Part shown: positions 22,209 to 32,023 of the stretch, one piece after another
How positions within the stretch are numbered: position 1 is the stretch's first letter
Layout of the letters: each line of letters opens with the position of its first letter
Assembly (NCBI RefSeq): GCF_022662175.1
Contig: NZ_JAKMCR010000006.1
Coordinates: 1-64,000, forward strand
Direction: 5' to 3'
DNA from: Aestuariivivens marinum
Lineage (GTDB): Bacteria; Bacteroidota; Bacteroidia; Flavobacteriales; Flavobacteriaceae
Length of the DNA stretch: 64,000 nucleotides
Notes under the pieces: generated by a model
What the model was told of the DNA's origin: nothing
Databases searched by the model: none
What the model saw: the letters and a program-made list of their open reading frames with translations, nothing else
Translations under genes and position numbers: made by a program

Positions 22209-23921
22209 TTAGCTATTCAACGCCTCTCTTTTCATTTTAATAGCATCCGTGTAACGCTTCAATTGTTTTTTAACAACAGGCATTAACAGATACAAGCCTA
22301 CCATATTTGGAAATACCATCGCAAAAATCATGGCATCGGAGAAAGACCAAATAGACCCCATACTTGCTGCTGCGCCAATAACCACAAAGGTTAAAAATAA
22401 GATTTTGTAAGTAAGGTCGGCTTTTTTTCCTTTACCAAATAAAAATTTCCAAGATTGCAAACCGTAATAACTCCAAGAAATCATCGTAGAGATGGCAAAT
22501 AAAAACACAGCAATCGTTAAAAACACATTTGAAAACGGAATATATTTAGCAAAAGCCTTAGCCGTAATACCTGCACCTTGAACCATTTCATTTCCTATCA
22601 TTACAGCTCCACTACCATCTGTACTAACATCTGCCCCGTATTCAAAAAATCCTCCAAAGTTGAATATAATGATTACCAAAGCGGTCATGGTACAAATCAC
22701 TACCGTATCAATAAACGGTTCCAATAATGCTACCAAACCTTCGGATGCAGAATATTTTGTTTTTACTGCCGAGTGCGCAATAGATGCCGAACCAGCTCCT
22801 GCTTCGTTAGAGAAAGCGGCTCTTTTAAAGCCTACAAGTAAAACACCAATAAACCCTCCTACTCCAATAGCTGTTGGGTTAAAGGCTTCTTTCATAATTA
22901 AACCAATGGCATCATCTATTAAACTATAGTTTCCAAAAATGATATATAAACAACATAAAATGTACAATACGGCCATAAAAGGCACAATCTTTTCGGTTAC
23001 TGAAGCAATTCTCTTGATTCCTCCAATGATAATTACACCAACTATAAAGGCAATAACCAAACCTATTATCGTACCTGCCATGGTGCTTTCCAAACCTAAG
23101 AGTTCTTTTACAACAATTGTTGCTTGATTCGATTGTGCTGCATTACCACCACCAAAGGAACCTCCAATACAGAAAACAGCAAATAAAACCGCAGCTACCT
23201 TACCCAAAGTCTTTAGGCCTTTTTCTTTTAAGCCTTTAGTCAGGTAATACATGGGGCCTCCATAAACTGTTCCATCTTCACCTACATCCCTGTAATGTAC
23301 GCCCAATGTACACTCTACAAATTTGGTAGACATTCCTAAAAGCCCGCAAACAATCATCCAAAATGTCGCCCCTGGACCTCCCAAGGCAATAGCCAAAGCT
23401 ACTCCTGCAATATTTCCATTTCCTACTGTTCCCGATACCGCAGTTGCCAAAGCTTGAAAGTGTGACACCTCACCATGGGAACTTTCATCCCTAATCGTAT
23501 CCTTTATATCACCATCTATTTCCAGATCGCTATGTAGGTTTTCTATATTATCAATATGCTCTTCAATATCATCTACCTTATTAAGGTCAACACCTTGTGA
23601 AATACCATCTTCACCATAAAGAATTTTAGCACCGTGCTTTTCAATATCTTCATATTTTCCTCTAACTACACTTATGGCCGTCCAGAAATGTCTGATGTTG
23701 GGAAATTTAAAATATATAGTAAAAAATGCAGCACTGAACACCAATAATATCAAGACAAAAGGTGTCCCGTTAATGGTAAAAAAGATGACACGTGAGAAAA
23801 AATCTGATACAGGTTTAAATGCCTCATCTATTTGCTGGTCTATCCCTTTTTCGGCAGTTTGTTGTGCAAATGTTATAAATGGTAAAATTAATACGAAAAC
23901 AGAAAGAAGATATTTCTTCAT
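22209..23921 (-). CDS. Sodium:alanine symporter family (AGCS) transporter
   Basis: The 570-residue protein matches AGCS permeases, which import alanine or glycine with Na+. The core has the family motifs ATAVSGTVGNGNIAGVA, GGPGATFWM, and FSNEAGAGSASIAHS with about ten membrane helices. Two features are unusual for the family. A cleavable-looking signal peptide lies at residues 1-19 before a periplasmic segment, and an acidic insertion of about 50 residues lies at roughly 95-145 between the first and second conserved blocks. These make it about 100 residues longer than common AGCS members. Substrate specificity is inferred only at family level. Confidence 0.9.
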   Translation of the reverse strand: MKKYLLSVFVLILPFITFAQQTAEKGIDQQIDEAFKPVSDFFSRVIFFTINGTPFVLILLVFSAAFFTIYFKFPNIRHFWTAISVVRGKYEDIEKHGAKILYGEDGISQGVDLNKVDDIEEHIDNIENLHSDLEIDGDIKDTIRDESSHGEVSHFQALATAVSGTVGNGNIAGVALAIALGGPGATFWMIVCGLLGMSTKFVECTLGVHYRDVGEDGTVYGGPMYYLTKGLKEKGLKTLGKVAAVLFAVFCIGGSFGGGNAAQSNQATIVVKELLGLESTMAGTIIGLVIAFIVGVIIIGGIKRIASVTEKIVPFMAVLYILCCLYIIFGNYSLIDDAIGLIMKEAFNPTAIGVGGFIGVLLVGFKRAAFSNEAGAGSASIAHSAVKTKYSASEGLVALLEPFIDTVVICTMTALVIIIFNFGGFFEYGADVSTDGSGAVMIGNEMVQGAGITAKAFAKYIPFSNVFLTIAVFLFAISTMISWSYYGLQSWKFLFGKGKKADLTYKILFLTFVVIGAAASMGSIWSFSDAMIFAMVFPNMVGLYLLMPVVKKQLKRYTDAIKMKREALNS

Positions 23922-24025
23922 AGAGAATTAAGATTAGTTAGTTTTTAAAAATTTTTATATTTAAAGGTAGCAAGATGCTAAAAATTATTTGTTTTTTAAA
24001 ACATAAGCTGTTAAAATAGAAAAAG

Positions 24026-25048
24026 CTAATCTATATTATAAACTGCATTTAAAGCTTCTATTTGTTCTGGACGCCCCAAAACAATTATCTTGGAGTTAGG
24101 AGCCAACTCCAATTCTGCTTCAGGATTCACAAAATAATCACCATTCTCGTCCTTATAACCAATGACTGTGCAACCGGTCTTTTTTCTTAAATCTAAATCC
24201 TTAATGGTTTTACCAGATGTTTTAGTATGCAACTTTTCAACGGCTACTTCCTCTATATTAATATTGTTTTTACCTACGATATTCAAATTATCAACAAATT
24301 CCATTAATCCTGGAACAACTACTAACGATGCCATATGGTTACCTCCAATATTATCTGGAAGAATCACGTTATTCGCCCCGGCAAACTTCAATTTATCATA
24401 AGACGACTCGTTAGATGCCCTGCTAATTATATTGATTTCGTTATTTATTTGCCTAGCTGAGAGGACCACAAACAAATTATCGGCATCATTTGGCAATGCT
24501 GAAATAAAATTAGAAGCCCGATCCACACCGGCTTGTATTAACACCTCATCTTCATTAGCATTTCCAATTATATATGGTACTCCATCTATTTGAAGGCGTT
24601 CTTCCAGTTCCTTATTTTTTTCAATAACCACAAAAGCTTTTTTATGTGCCATTAGTTTTTTAACGGCCTGCTTCCCATTTCTTCCATAGCCGCAAACCAC
24701 AACATGGTTTTTATAGCCATCAATTTGTTTTTGCATTCTCCTGTGTTTTAATTCTTCTAAATTATTTTTACTTAAGATATATTCCGTAATAACCGATAAG
24801 GCATATCCCACAATTACTATACTAGCCAGTATTAAAAATATTGTAAAAACCTTGGACTCTTCATTCAATGGCACCACTTCCCCAAAACCAACGGTAGTCA
24901 TAGTTATTACCGTCATATAAAAGGCATCGACCCATGAATAGCCCGATATTATAACATAGCCTATTACACCAATTAACATGATAACACATAACAAAAATAA
25001 AGCTGTGTATATTTTGGTTCTAAAAAAACGAATTAGATGATTAGTCAT
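24026..25048 (-). CDS. Potassium channel protein with RCK (TrkA-N/TrkA-C) domains
   Basis: The 340-residue protein has two membrane helices around a pore loop carrying the K+ selectivity filter TVGFG at residues 52-56. A cytoplasmic RCK domain follows with a Rossmann motif (VVVCGYGRNG at about 116-125). A TrkA-C domain forms the C-terminus from about residue 255. The architecture is that of MthK-like ligand-gated channels. The gating ligand (Ca2+, NAD or a dinucleotide) cannot be read from sequence. It is 4 bp from the PspC-domain gene upstream, so the two are probably one unit. Confidence 0.92.
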   Translation of the reverse strand: MTNHLIRFFRTKIYTALFLLCVIMLIGVIGYVIISGYSWVDAFYMTVITMTTVGFGEVVPLNEESKVFTIFLILASIVIVGYALSVITEYILSKNNLEELKHRRMQKQIDGYKNHVVVCGYGRNGKQAVKKLMAHKKAFVVIEKNKELEERLQIDGVPYIIGNANEDEVLIQAGVDRASNFISALPNDADNLFVVLSARQINNEINIISRASNESSYDKLKFAGANNVILPDNIGGNHMASLVVVPGLMEFVDNLNIVGKNNINIEEVAVEKLHTKTSGKTIKDLDLRKKTGCTVIGYKDENGDYFVNPEAELELAPNSKIIVLGRPEQIEALNAVYNID

Positions 25049-25052
25049 ATAA

Positions 25053-25277
25053 TTATAGATCGAAAACTGATGAGCGTTTCGTATAAATTAAATCTTTAAT
25101 GCGTATCCAAAATGCTAAAAACAAATATAACGCAAAGCCAAAACCTAAAGTCACGAAGGTTAGGTACATAAACGACGTACGCACTACCTTAGCTCTAATA
25201 CCCAATCGATCTGCAATACGCTGGCACACATAATAGCCATGCTTTTGAAAAAAAAGTAATGGTTTGTAAACATTCAT
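25053..25277 (-). CDS. PspC-domain small membrane protein
   Basis: The 74-residue protein has the PspC-like layout: an N-terminal segment with VCQRIADRLGIRAKVVR followed by one long hydrophobic region (about residues 35-60). PspC-type proteins relate to envelope stress sensing in proteobacteria, while the function of stand-alone flavobacterial versions is not known. It precedes the K+ channel gene by 4 bp. Confidence 0.75.
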   Translation of the reverse strand: MNVYKPLLFFQKHGYYVCQRIADRLGIRAKVVRTSFMYLTFVTLGFGFALYLFLAFWIRIKDLIYTKRSSVFDL

Positions 25278-25378
25278 GTCGCAATTTAGTATTTCCTTTT
25301 TTAGTTTAAAAGTTAATTTCTAAAGAAGTTAAAGGTTAATGATTAATTGACATCAACCTTAATGTATATAATCTTACC

Positions 25379-26650
25379 TTATTTGTTCAAAAGCTTGTTT
25401 CCAATAGCACATTGTAGACATCTATTTTTGCTACAATATTCTGTTTTTAACTGAACCAAAGCTTGCGAATGTAAAGCTGATGTTGCTATTGGCTTTAACT
25501 TTTGAAAGGCTTCTACAATACGATTCTGTTCAGATTTGATTTCTGAAATAAGCTTTAAAATCTCATCATCTACTGGATCCCCCTGTTGTTTTGCATAACA
25601 ATATTTTAAAGGTATTATGGTGTTGATAAGCAATAAATCGACGAAAGCTTTTGAAATAGTTTTAATAGATGGTTTGGATTCTCTTTGAAAGGTGTAATGA
25701 CTTTGCCAATAGGTTGAAGTTGCAACCTTGAACAATTTATAAAACTCATTCAATGTTTTTGATTTGATAATTTTTGAAAACAAATTTTGATGCCAATGGT
25801 ACAGATTAGCCAACTGAGATAAGCGTATGGTTGGAAAACTTGAGGGCCTTAACCTAAAAAACTGCAAAGGCAGTACTTTTGAGTTCTCTAATTTAAATTT
25901 CTGCCTAAGAAACTCATAGTCCTTTACCAAGATATTATGATAACCATTTTCAATGGTATCCAATAATAAACCTGACTGACCAAAAAATAAGGCTTCTAGA
26001 TTTTGCTGGTTGGATTGAATTTTTCTAACTATTGAAAAATCTGTTGCGTTTGCCATACTAAAGAAAGCTTCACCATTGACCTTTAAACCAAAATTCTTAG
26101 ACAACAGTTTAAACAATACAGCTTCCCAATCATTTTTTGAAGTTTCTAACAGCGATTCAATAGTTAATGCTTTTCGTTCCAAACGTTCAAAATACAGACG
26201 TTCTAGCCAATTGTTTAACAAAAAATCACCTATACTTGTGAAATCATTTTCACAGTTAATCCAACTATTTTTCTTAGCAAATAATGCTTTGTAATTATTC
26301 AATACATTTGTTTGAATATAATCTTTAAGCTGTAACGTTGGTATAGTAGTATTATCACTTCTAAAGACTTCCGTATCATGTTCCCATACCACATGCAGGA
26401 TAACATTATCATAAGTTTTGTCCTTTTCGTGGTTGTGTAAAAACCAATCTGCCGATTTCACATGTATTTCTACGTTGCCAGCCCAAAGCTGTTCACCAAT
26501 TTGTAACTGGGCATTAAAAAAGTCGGGGCCTGCATCACAGTTATGTTGCCCAATCGACTTAACAACAATTACTTCACCTTGGACAGTTTTTAATCTATGA
26601 AGGTCAATTTTTTTATATTTCCAGAGGTAATGTAAAAAGTCTTCTTGCAT
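25379..26650 (-). CDS. DUF2851 family protein
   Basis: The 423-residue soluble protein matches DUF2851, recognisable by the start DFLHYLWKYKKIDL and the stretch WAGNVEIHVKSADWFLHNH. It ends in a cysteine cluster (CSKNRCLQCAIG) that might bind a metal or an iron-sulfur cluster. No function is established. The gene is divergent from a DUF2721 gene, and the two start codons are 87 bp apart, so they may share a regulatory region. Confidence 0.85.
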   Translation of the reverse strand: MQEDFLHYLWKYKKIDLHRLKTVQGEVIVVKSIGQHNCDAGPDFFNAQLQIGEQLWAGNVEIHVKSADWFLHNHEKDKTYDNVILHVVWEHDTEVFRSDNTTIPTLQLKDYIQTNVLNNYKALFAKKNSWINCENDFTSIGDFLLNNWLERLYFERLERKALTIESLLETSKNDWEAVLFKLLSKNFGLKVNGEAFFSMANATDFSIVRKIQSNQQNLEALFFGQSGLLLDTIENGYHNILVKDYEFLRQKFKLENSKVLPLQFFRLRPSSFPTIRLSQLANLYHWHQNLFSKIIKSKTLNEFYKLFKVATSTYWQSHYTFQRESKPSIKTISKAFVDLLLINTIIPLKYCYAKQQGDPVDDEILKLISEIKSEQNRIVEAFQKLKPIATSALHSQALVQLKTEYCSKNRCLQCAIGNKLLNK

Positions 26651-26714
26651 AATAGAAAGATAAAACTTACTCTAAAACTAACAAATTCTAAATCCATAAT
26701 TATTACACAAATTG

Positions 26715-26722
26715 ATAAATTT
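26715..26722 (+). promoter_or_regulatory. Putative -7 box of the DUF2721 gene
   Basis: TAAATTTG matches TAnnTTTG and lies 15 bp before ATG 26738. It supports that ATG over the upstream in-frame ATG at 26645, which lies before the expected transcript start. Confidence 0.5.
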
Positions 26723-26737
26723 GCACAAAATTACACT

Positions 26738-27142
26738 ATGGAACAACTTACTTTAACAACACCTGCACTACTATTTTCAGCTATTTCTTTAATTATGCTA
26801 GCTTACACTAATAGATTTTTGGCTTACGCTGCTGTTGTTAGGGCCCTTCATGATAAGTACCAAAAGAAAAAAAATAAGGTATTAATAAAACAAATAGAAA
26901 ATATTAAAAAGCGGCTTTACTTAACGCGTTCCATGCAAATTTTTGGTATTACCAGTTTATTGCTTTGCGTGCTCACCATGTTTTTAATTTACATTCAACA
27001 ACACACCATAGCCGTTTGGATATTTGGTTTAGCTTTGCTTTTACTCATTTTATCCTTAGCACTCTTGATTGTTGAAATCCAGATTTCGGTAAAAGCACTG
27101 GAACATCATATAAGTGATATTGAGAATAACGAAGCCCTTTAA
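26738..27142 (+). CDS. DUF2721 family membrane protein
   Basis: The 134-residue protein has three hydrophobic segments (about residues 8-30, 66-88 and 94-115) and a basic cytoplasmic-type loop (YQKKKNKVL). This fits the DUF2721 family of small membrane proteins of unknown function. I start it at ATG 26738. The frame extends to ATG 26645, but the added 31 residues do not resemble the family and precede the likely transcript start. It converges on valS with only 17 bp between stop codons. Confidence 0.82.
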   Translation: MEQLTLTTPALLFSAISLIMLAYTNRFLAYAAVVRALHDKYQKKKNKVLIKQIENIKKRLYLTRSMQIFGITSLLLCVLTMFLIYIQQHTIAVWIFGLALLLLILSLALLIVEIQISVKALEHHISDIENNEAL

Positions 27143-27159
27143 TCCAACTAAATTTTTAA

Positions 27160-29799
27160 TTAACGTAAGCTCTCCAAACTAGCCTTAAGGGTTTCTATTT
27201 TGGCCAAAGCATCTGCTTCCTTTTTCTTTTCAGTGGCAACTACCTGTTCTGGAGCATTATTGACAAACCGCTCGTTGGACAGCTTCTTTTGCACCGATTT
27301 CAAGAAGCCTTCGGTATAATTAAGTTCTTCGGTTAGTTTGCTAATTTCCTCTTCCACATTAATGGTATCCAATGAAATTGGTACAAAATATTCATTAGAT
27401 TTTACACGGAAACTCATGGCTCCATCAATCTTAACCTCAGAATAGGATAGGTGTTCCACATTGCCCAGTTTTTTGATGACCGCATCAAAATTTTCTGAAA
27501 CACGTTCATTATTGATTACCACCAAATCTATTGCATCCTTAAAAGCGATATTTTTCTCTTTACGGATGGTTCTAATGCCTGAAACCACTTCAGAAGCAAA
27601 ATCGAATTGATGTACAAGTTCTGTATTAGAAGCCCCTATCTTTGGATATTTGGCTATAATTAAGGCTTCTTCTGGGGTACGCACTTTCATGGTTTGCCAT
27701 ATTTCTTCAGTAATGAATGGCATGAAAGGATGCAAAACTTTTAAGTTATCCTCAAAAACAGCAATTAACGCATGGTACGTATGGGCATCTATTGGTTGTT
27801 CATAAGCCGGCTTTACAATTTCCAATAACCAACCACAAAAATCATCATAGATCAATTTATAAATTGCCATTAAAACATCACTCAAACGGTACTTACTGTA
27901 ATGATCTTCAATTTCAGTCAAAGTTTGATTAAACTTAGCCTTGTACCAGTCTAATGCTATCCTATTGAATTGCGGTTGTTCTAGGGTTTCTGAAACCTTC
28001 CAAAGTGTGGTTAAATAAAAGGCACTCCATACTTTATTACCCAACCCTCTACCTTGCTGACAAAGTGCTTCGTCGAACAACAAATCGTTACCCGCTGCCG
28101 AACTTAGCAATAGCCCCACGCGAACACCGTCTGCACCATAATCTTCAATAAGTTTTAGGGCATCTGGTGAATTACCCAATGACTTGGACATTTTTCGGCG
28201 TTGTTTATCACGTACTAAGCCTGTTAAATAAACATTTTCAAACGGACGTTTGCCTTTGTATTCATATCCAGCAATAATCATACGGGCAACCCAGAAAAAC
28301 AAAATATCGGGCCCAGTAACCAAATCGTTGGTAGGGTAGTAATATGTTATGTCTTCGTTTTCGGGGTTTCTAATGCCATCAAAAACGCTAATAGGCCATA
28401 ACCAAGAGGAAAACCAGGTATCTAAGGCATCTTCATCTTGGGTTAAGTCGTTGGTTGTTAGTTGTTGGTTGTTGGCTTTTTGTTTGGCTAGCTCTAAAGC
28501 TTCTTCTTTGGTTTCAGCCACCACAAAATCTTCCTTGCCATCACCATAGTAATAGGCGGGAATTTGCTGTCCCCACCACAACTGACGGGAGATATTCCAA
28601 TCGCGAATGTTTTCCATCCAATGGCGATAGGTATTTTCAAATTTCCTAGGGAACAGTTTTACTTCCCTATTGTCACCCAAAACCGCATCCAACGCTGGCT
28701 TGGCAAGTGCTTCCATCTTTAAAAACCATTGATCCGATAATCTTGGCTCTATAACACATTTGGTCCTTTCAGAAGTCCCCACTTTATTGGTATATTGTTC
28801 AACCTTTACCAAATAGCCTTTGTCTCCCAACTCCTTTGCAATTTCCTTTCGTACCACAAAGCGATCTTTTCCTTCGTAATGCAACCCAAAGGAATTTAAA
28901 GTAGCATCGGCATTAAATATATCGATGACTTCTAAATTGTGCCTATCTCCTAAAGTTTTGTCGTTTTCATCATGTGCTGGGGTAACTTTCAAACATCCTG
29001 TGCCAAACTCAACATCAACATAATCGTCTTCAATTATCGGTATTTCCCTTTCACACAAAGGCACTATGGCCTTTTTCCCTTTTAAATGGATGAAACGTTC
29101 ATCATTTGGATTAATACAAATCGCAGTATCACCTAAAATGGTTTCTGGGCGAGTGGTGGCTATGGTCACTTTTTCATCAGATCCTGCTATATCATACTTC
29201 AAATAATATAAGTTGCCTTGACGTTCCTCATAAATCACTTCTTCGTCTGATAAAGTCGTTTTTGCTTCTGGATCCCAATTCACCATACGATAGCCCCTGT
29301 ATATCAAACCTTTATTATATAAGTCTACAAAAACCTTAATAACAGACTCAGACAAAGCGGGATCCATGGTAAAGGCTGTTCTATCCCAATCACAGGATGC
29401 GCCAAGTTTTTTTAATTGTTCTAAAATAATACCTCCATACTCATGTTTCCATTCCCAAGCATATTTTAAAAATTCATCGCGTGTTAAGTCATTTTTGTTG
29501 ATGCCTTGCTCCTTTAGCCTAGCAACTACTTTTGCCTCAGTAGCAATAGAAGCATGGTCTGTTCCGGGCACCCAGCAGGCATTTTTACCTTGTAATCGTG
29601 CACGACGTATTAATACGTCCTGTATGGTATTGTTAAGCATGTGCCCCATATGCAACACACCAGTAACATTTGGAGGAGGTATTACAATGGTATAAGGTTC
29701 TCTTTCGTCTGGTGTAGAATGAAAATAATTATGTTTCATCCAGTAATCGTACCACTTACCTTCTACTTGGCTTGCATCATATTTTGATGGAATTTGCAT
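27160..29799 (-). CDS. valS: Valyl-tRNA synthetase
   Basis: The 879-residue class I synthetase charges tRNA-Val. The HIGH-type motif is [11 protein letters not shown] near residues 43-53, and the KMSKS loop appears as [11 protein letters not shown]. The CP1 editing domain includes [12 protein letters not shown]. The C-terminus ends in a coiled-coil arm ([18 protein letters not shown]). I use ATG 29799, since the open frame extends only to a TTG at 29832 that overlaps the -7 promoter box. Length is normal. Confidence 0.98.
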   Translation of the reverse strand: MQIPSKYDASQVEGKWYDYWMKHNYFHSTPDEREPYTIVIPPPNVTGVLHMGHMLNNTIQDVLIRRARLQGKNACWVPGTDHASIATEAKVVARLKEQGINKNDLTRDEFLKYAWEWKHEYGGIILEQLKKLGASCDWDRTAFTMDPALSESVIKVFVDLYNKGLIYRGYRMVNWDPEAKTTLSDEEVIYEERQGNLYYLKYDIAGSDEKVTIATTRPETILGDTAICINPNDERFIHLKGKKAIVPLCEREIPIIEDDYVDVEFGTGCLKVTPAHDENDKTLGDRHNLEVIDIFNADATLNSFGLHYEGKDRFVVRKEIAKELGDKGYLVKVEQYTNKVGTSERTKCVIEPRLSDQWFLKMEALAKPALDAVLGDNREVKLFPRKFENTYRHWMENIRDWNISRQLWWGQQIPAYYYGDGKEDFVVAETKEEALELAKQKANNQQLTTNDLTQDEDALDTWFSSWLWPISVFDGIRNPENEDITYYYPTNDLVTGPDILFFWVARMIIAGYEYKGKRPFENVYLTGLVRDKQRRKMSKSLGNSPDALKLIEDYGADGVRVGLLLSSAAGNDLLFDEALCQQGRGLGNKVWSAFYLTTLWKVSETLEQPQFNRIALDWYKAKFNQTLTEIEDHYSKYRLSDVLMAIYKLIYDDFCGWLLEIVKPAYEQPIDAHTYHALIAVFEDNLKVLHPFMPFITEEIWQTMKVRTPEEALIIAKYPKIGASNTELVHQFDFASEVVSGIRTIRKEKNIAFKDAIDLVVINNERVSENFDAVIKKLGNVEHLSYSEVKIDGAMSFRVKSNEYFVPISLDTINVEEEISKLTEELNYTEGFLKSVQKKLSNERFVNNAPEQVVATEKKKEADALAKIETLKASLESLR

Positions 29800-29829
29800 A
29801 CTTTGGAATAGTTTTTGACAATTAGAGTG

Positions 29830-29837
29830 CAAAAGTA
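29830..29837 (-). promoter_or_regulatory. Putative -7 box of valS
   Basis: On the minus strand TACTTTTG fits TAnnTTTG. It lies 30 bp before ATG 29799. I found no clear -33 TTTG at the standard distance. Confidence 0.4.
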
Positions 29838-29954
29838 CTTATATTTCTTTAGCTGTGAAACCAATAGGTTTACAAAAAACAGTGCAAAACAACAGAAGCA
29901 TGGTACATTTCACTAAGTTGAATATGTTAATACTTGTGCAGTATGTCTAATATT

Positions 29955-29986
29955 TTTGTTGTTTGAAGAAAAAGTAAGTATGTTTG
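29955..29986 (+). promoter_or_regulatory. Putative promoter of the DUF1573 gene
   Basis: TTTG (29955-29958) and TATGTTTG (29979-29986) are 20 bp apart. The expected leader before ATG 30061 would be about 65-70 nt long. The rest of the 260-bp divergent spacer shows no other clear element. Confidence 0.45.
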
Positions 29987-30060
29987 ACTTGGTTTATGAA
30001 GCTAAAGCATCTAAAAATGCTTAATTGAATATTGAATTAATTAACTAAAAAATTATAAAG

Positions 30061-30477
30061 ATGAAACAATTAATTACTATGTTATGTATTGGTTTATTGA
30101 GTTTTTCAATGAATGCTCAAGCTAAAATTGAGTTTAAAAGCGATACTATTGATTATGGAACTATTGAAAAAGGTTCTGATGGTGTTCGTGTTTTTGAATT
30201 TACCAATACAGGCGATGAACCTTTAATTATATCACAAGTAAAATCCAGCTGTGGCTGTACTATTCCTAAAAAACCAAAAGACCCTATTTTACCTGGAAAA
30301 ACTGGAGAAATTGAAGTGAAGTACGACACCAACAGAGTGAACCCTATTAGAAAGACCATCACAGTTATTTCTAATGCTGAAACCCCTACCGTAGCCTTAA
30401 AAATAAAAGGATTAGTAGTCGATTCGAGCAAGGAAAGCGTTTTGGAAAAGAAAGATAAAAGTATTGTACAGCAGTAA
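30061..30477 (+). CDS. Secreted DUF1573 protein
   Basis: The 138-residue protein has an N-terminal signal peptide (residues 1-20, ending NAQA) followed by one immunoglobulin-like DUF1573 domain. The family core is visible as VFEFTNTGDEPLIISQVKSS then CGCTIP and PGKTGEIEV. Such proteins are abundant in Bacteroidota envelopes, but their role is unknown. It has its own predicted promoter and a perfect terminator, so it is probably monocistronic. Confidence 0.88.
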   Translation: MKQLITMLCIGLLSFSMNAQAKIEFKSDTIDYGTIEKGSDGVRVFEFTNTGDEPLIISQVKSSCGCTIPKKPKDPILPGKTGEIEVKYDTNRVNPIRKTITVISNAETPTVALKIKGLVVDSSKESVLEKKDKSIVQQ

Positions 30478-30493
30478 ATAAATTGTTTACTTG

Positions 30494-30535
30494 CAACAAA
30501 AAACCCGAACAGTAAACTGTTCGGGTTTTTTGTTG
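30494..30535. terminator. Perfect bidirectional terminator after DUF1573
   Basis: A 20-bp perfect stem (30494-30513 with 30516-30535) carries GAACAGT at its tip and A6/T6 flanks inside the stem. It sits 16 bp after the DUF1573 stop and can also terminate the convergent minus-strand protease gene. Confidence 0.95.
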
Positions 30536-30558
30536 GGAAACAGTATAATAAAGCCTCA

Positions 30559-31896
30559 TTAATCAGAAAATACGTCTTCTAAAATAAACGAAAATCCCAT
30601 AACCAAACCATTCCTGTCAATTTTTAACCTAATACGTTTTCCTATGTCATCATAAAATAGATGTGTCAAATCCTGCAAACTGTGTTGATGCGCTTGTTTT
30701 CCATTAATAGATAAAATAATATCACCAAGCTTGAGACCTGCCTTATCAGCAGGGGAATCACGCCTTAATTCAACAATTTTAAAAGCTGGTTTTAATAACA
30801 GCTTATATTCATTATTCAACACAATTTTAGTACCGTTTAACTCTTGATTATTTGAATTTGCTATAGTATTACTGTCATTATTTTTCTCCTTTACTAACCT
30901 AACTCCATCATGGGCCAACTCTATACCGCTTTTATTATAGGTAAATTTACTATTAAAATTACTGTTCTTTTTTAAAGTTATAATGCCCCGTTGATAGTCC
31001 ACTATAATATTAAATCGCTTGAGGACATTTCCCGAAATGCTTCCATTTCTATTTTTAAAACGCCTTGCATAAAAAATTGACAATGAATCCGGAAATGCCA
31101 CATTTACATCCTTCAAGCTAAAACCTTTAAGAGAAAAAGCATCTAATCTAGAACGTTTTCCATAAACACTACCGCTTAAACCAAGGCCCAAAAAATCATT
31201 GAAAAATTTATCACTGGATTTTATACCTAAAGCTTCATTTTCAAACAACCACAAGGCATCACTTCCACCAGAATCAAGTAAAAGCTTAACGGGGATATTT
31301 TTGTTATTAATACTTACCGATGCATTAATGTAAGGCTTATTATTATAGAACTCCAAATAAAATCGCTCACATGTCTTACAGTTTTTATATCTGTAATGAT
31401 CTGGTTCTGTAAGCTTAAGAAATTTATGGGTATAATTAATTTCCACAACCAAATCCTTAAATAAATCAAATCCAATAATACCATGGACCGGAATCCCCAA
31501 TCTGGGAGCAAAATTTAAATTTGAATCATATACTGCATAAAGGTCCTGATTTAATTTAATAGCATCTCCTATTCTAAAAACATTATTAGTAGACTTTAAT
31601 GCTTCAACCGTCTCCCCATCTCCCAAACCACGTAATTGTATAAGCTCAGTATCTTTAATCTTCAGGGAATCGGAAATGTTTAATATGTTAAAGATTATAG
31701 GTTTGCTAACGCCTGTATCTAATAAAAAAGAAAGCTCTACACCGTTTATTTCTACTGGAAAAACTATAAGGTTATTAATAAACTTAAACCTAACCTTATC
31801 TGATTTGTTTTTATTTTGTACAGTAAACTTCCCTTGAGAAAAAGCTGTATTAGTAAAACAAAAGATCAGTAAAATAAAACTTAAAACTCTATGCAT
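30559..31896 (-). CDS. Secreted retropepsin-like aspartic protease with PDZ domain
   Basis: The 445-residue protein has a signal peptide (1-20, ending AFSQ). Two aspartyl-protease half-domains follow, with FLLDTGVS (Asp60) and KLLLDSGGS (Asp208). A C-terminal PDZ domain spans about residues 355-440 with SPADKAGLKLGDII. Two catalytic aspartates in one chain fit a pseudo-dimeric retropepsin fold. It probably acts in the periplasm or outer membrane, with no known substrate. I chose ATG 31896. The frame reaches TTG 31908, but that lies inside the likely -7 box. Confidence 0.88.
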   Translation of the reverse strand: MHRVLSFILLIFCFTNTAFSQGKFTVQNKNKSDKVRFKFINNLIVFPVEINGVELSFLLDTGVSKPIIFNILNISDSLKIKDTELIQLRGLGDGETVEALKSTNNVFRIGDAIKLNQDLYAVYDSNLNFAPRLGIPVHGIIGFDLFKDLVVEINYTHKFLKLTEPDHYRYKNCKTCERFYLEFYNNKPYINASVSINNKNIPVKLLLDSGGSDALWLFENEALGIKSSDKFFNDFLGLGLSGSVYGKRSRLDAFSLKGFSLKDVNVAFPDSLSIFYARRFKNRNGSISGNVLKRFNIIVDYQRGIITLKKNSNFNSKFTYNKSGIELAHDGVRLVKEKNNDSNTIANSNNQELNGTKIVLNNEYKLLLKPAFKIVELRRDSPADKAGLKLGDIILSINGKQAHQHSLQDLTHLFYDDIGKRIRLKIDRNGLVMGFSFILEDVFSD

Positions 31897-31905
31897 TGAT
31901 GGAAA

Positions 31906-31913
31906 CAAATTTA
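31906..31913 (-). promoter_or_regulatory. Putative -7 box of the aspartic protease gene
   Basis: On the minus strand TAAATTTG fits TAnnTTTG and lies 10 bp before ATG 31896, leaving a very short leader. Confidence 0.4.
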
Positions 31914-32023
31914 TTCATTCAATTTACGAATCTTTAAAATAGAGACATTATTTAAACCCATTTTTTAAAAAAACTTTAAGATAATTTTCCCAAATTTGCA
32001 ATCTCAAATTAAATTTTACTAAA

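Noticed and set aside
29800..29832. Upstream TTG starts for valS (29832), lipA (37697), the aspartic protease (31908) and trpA (61993).
   Set aside because: The extensions overlap promoter boxes or repeat sequence and are not family-like. The ATG starts fit family lengths.
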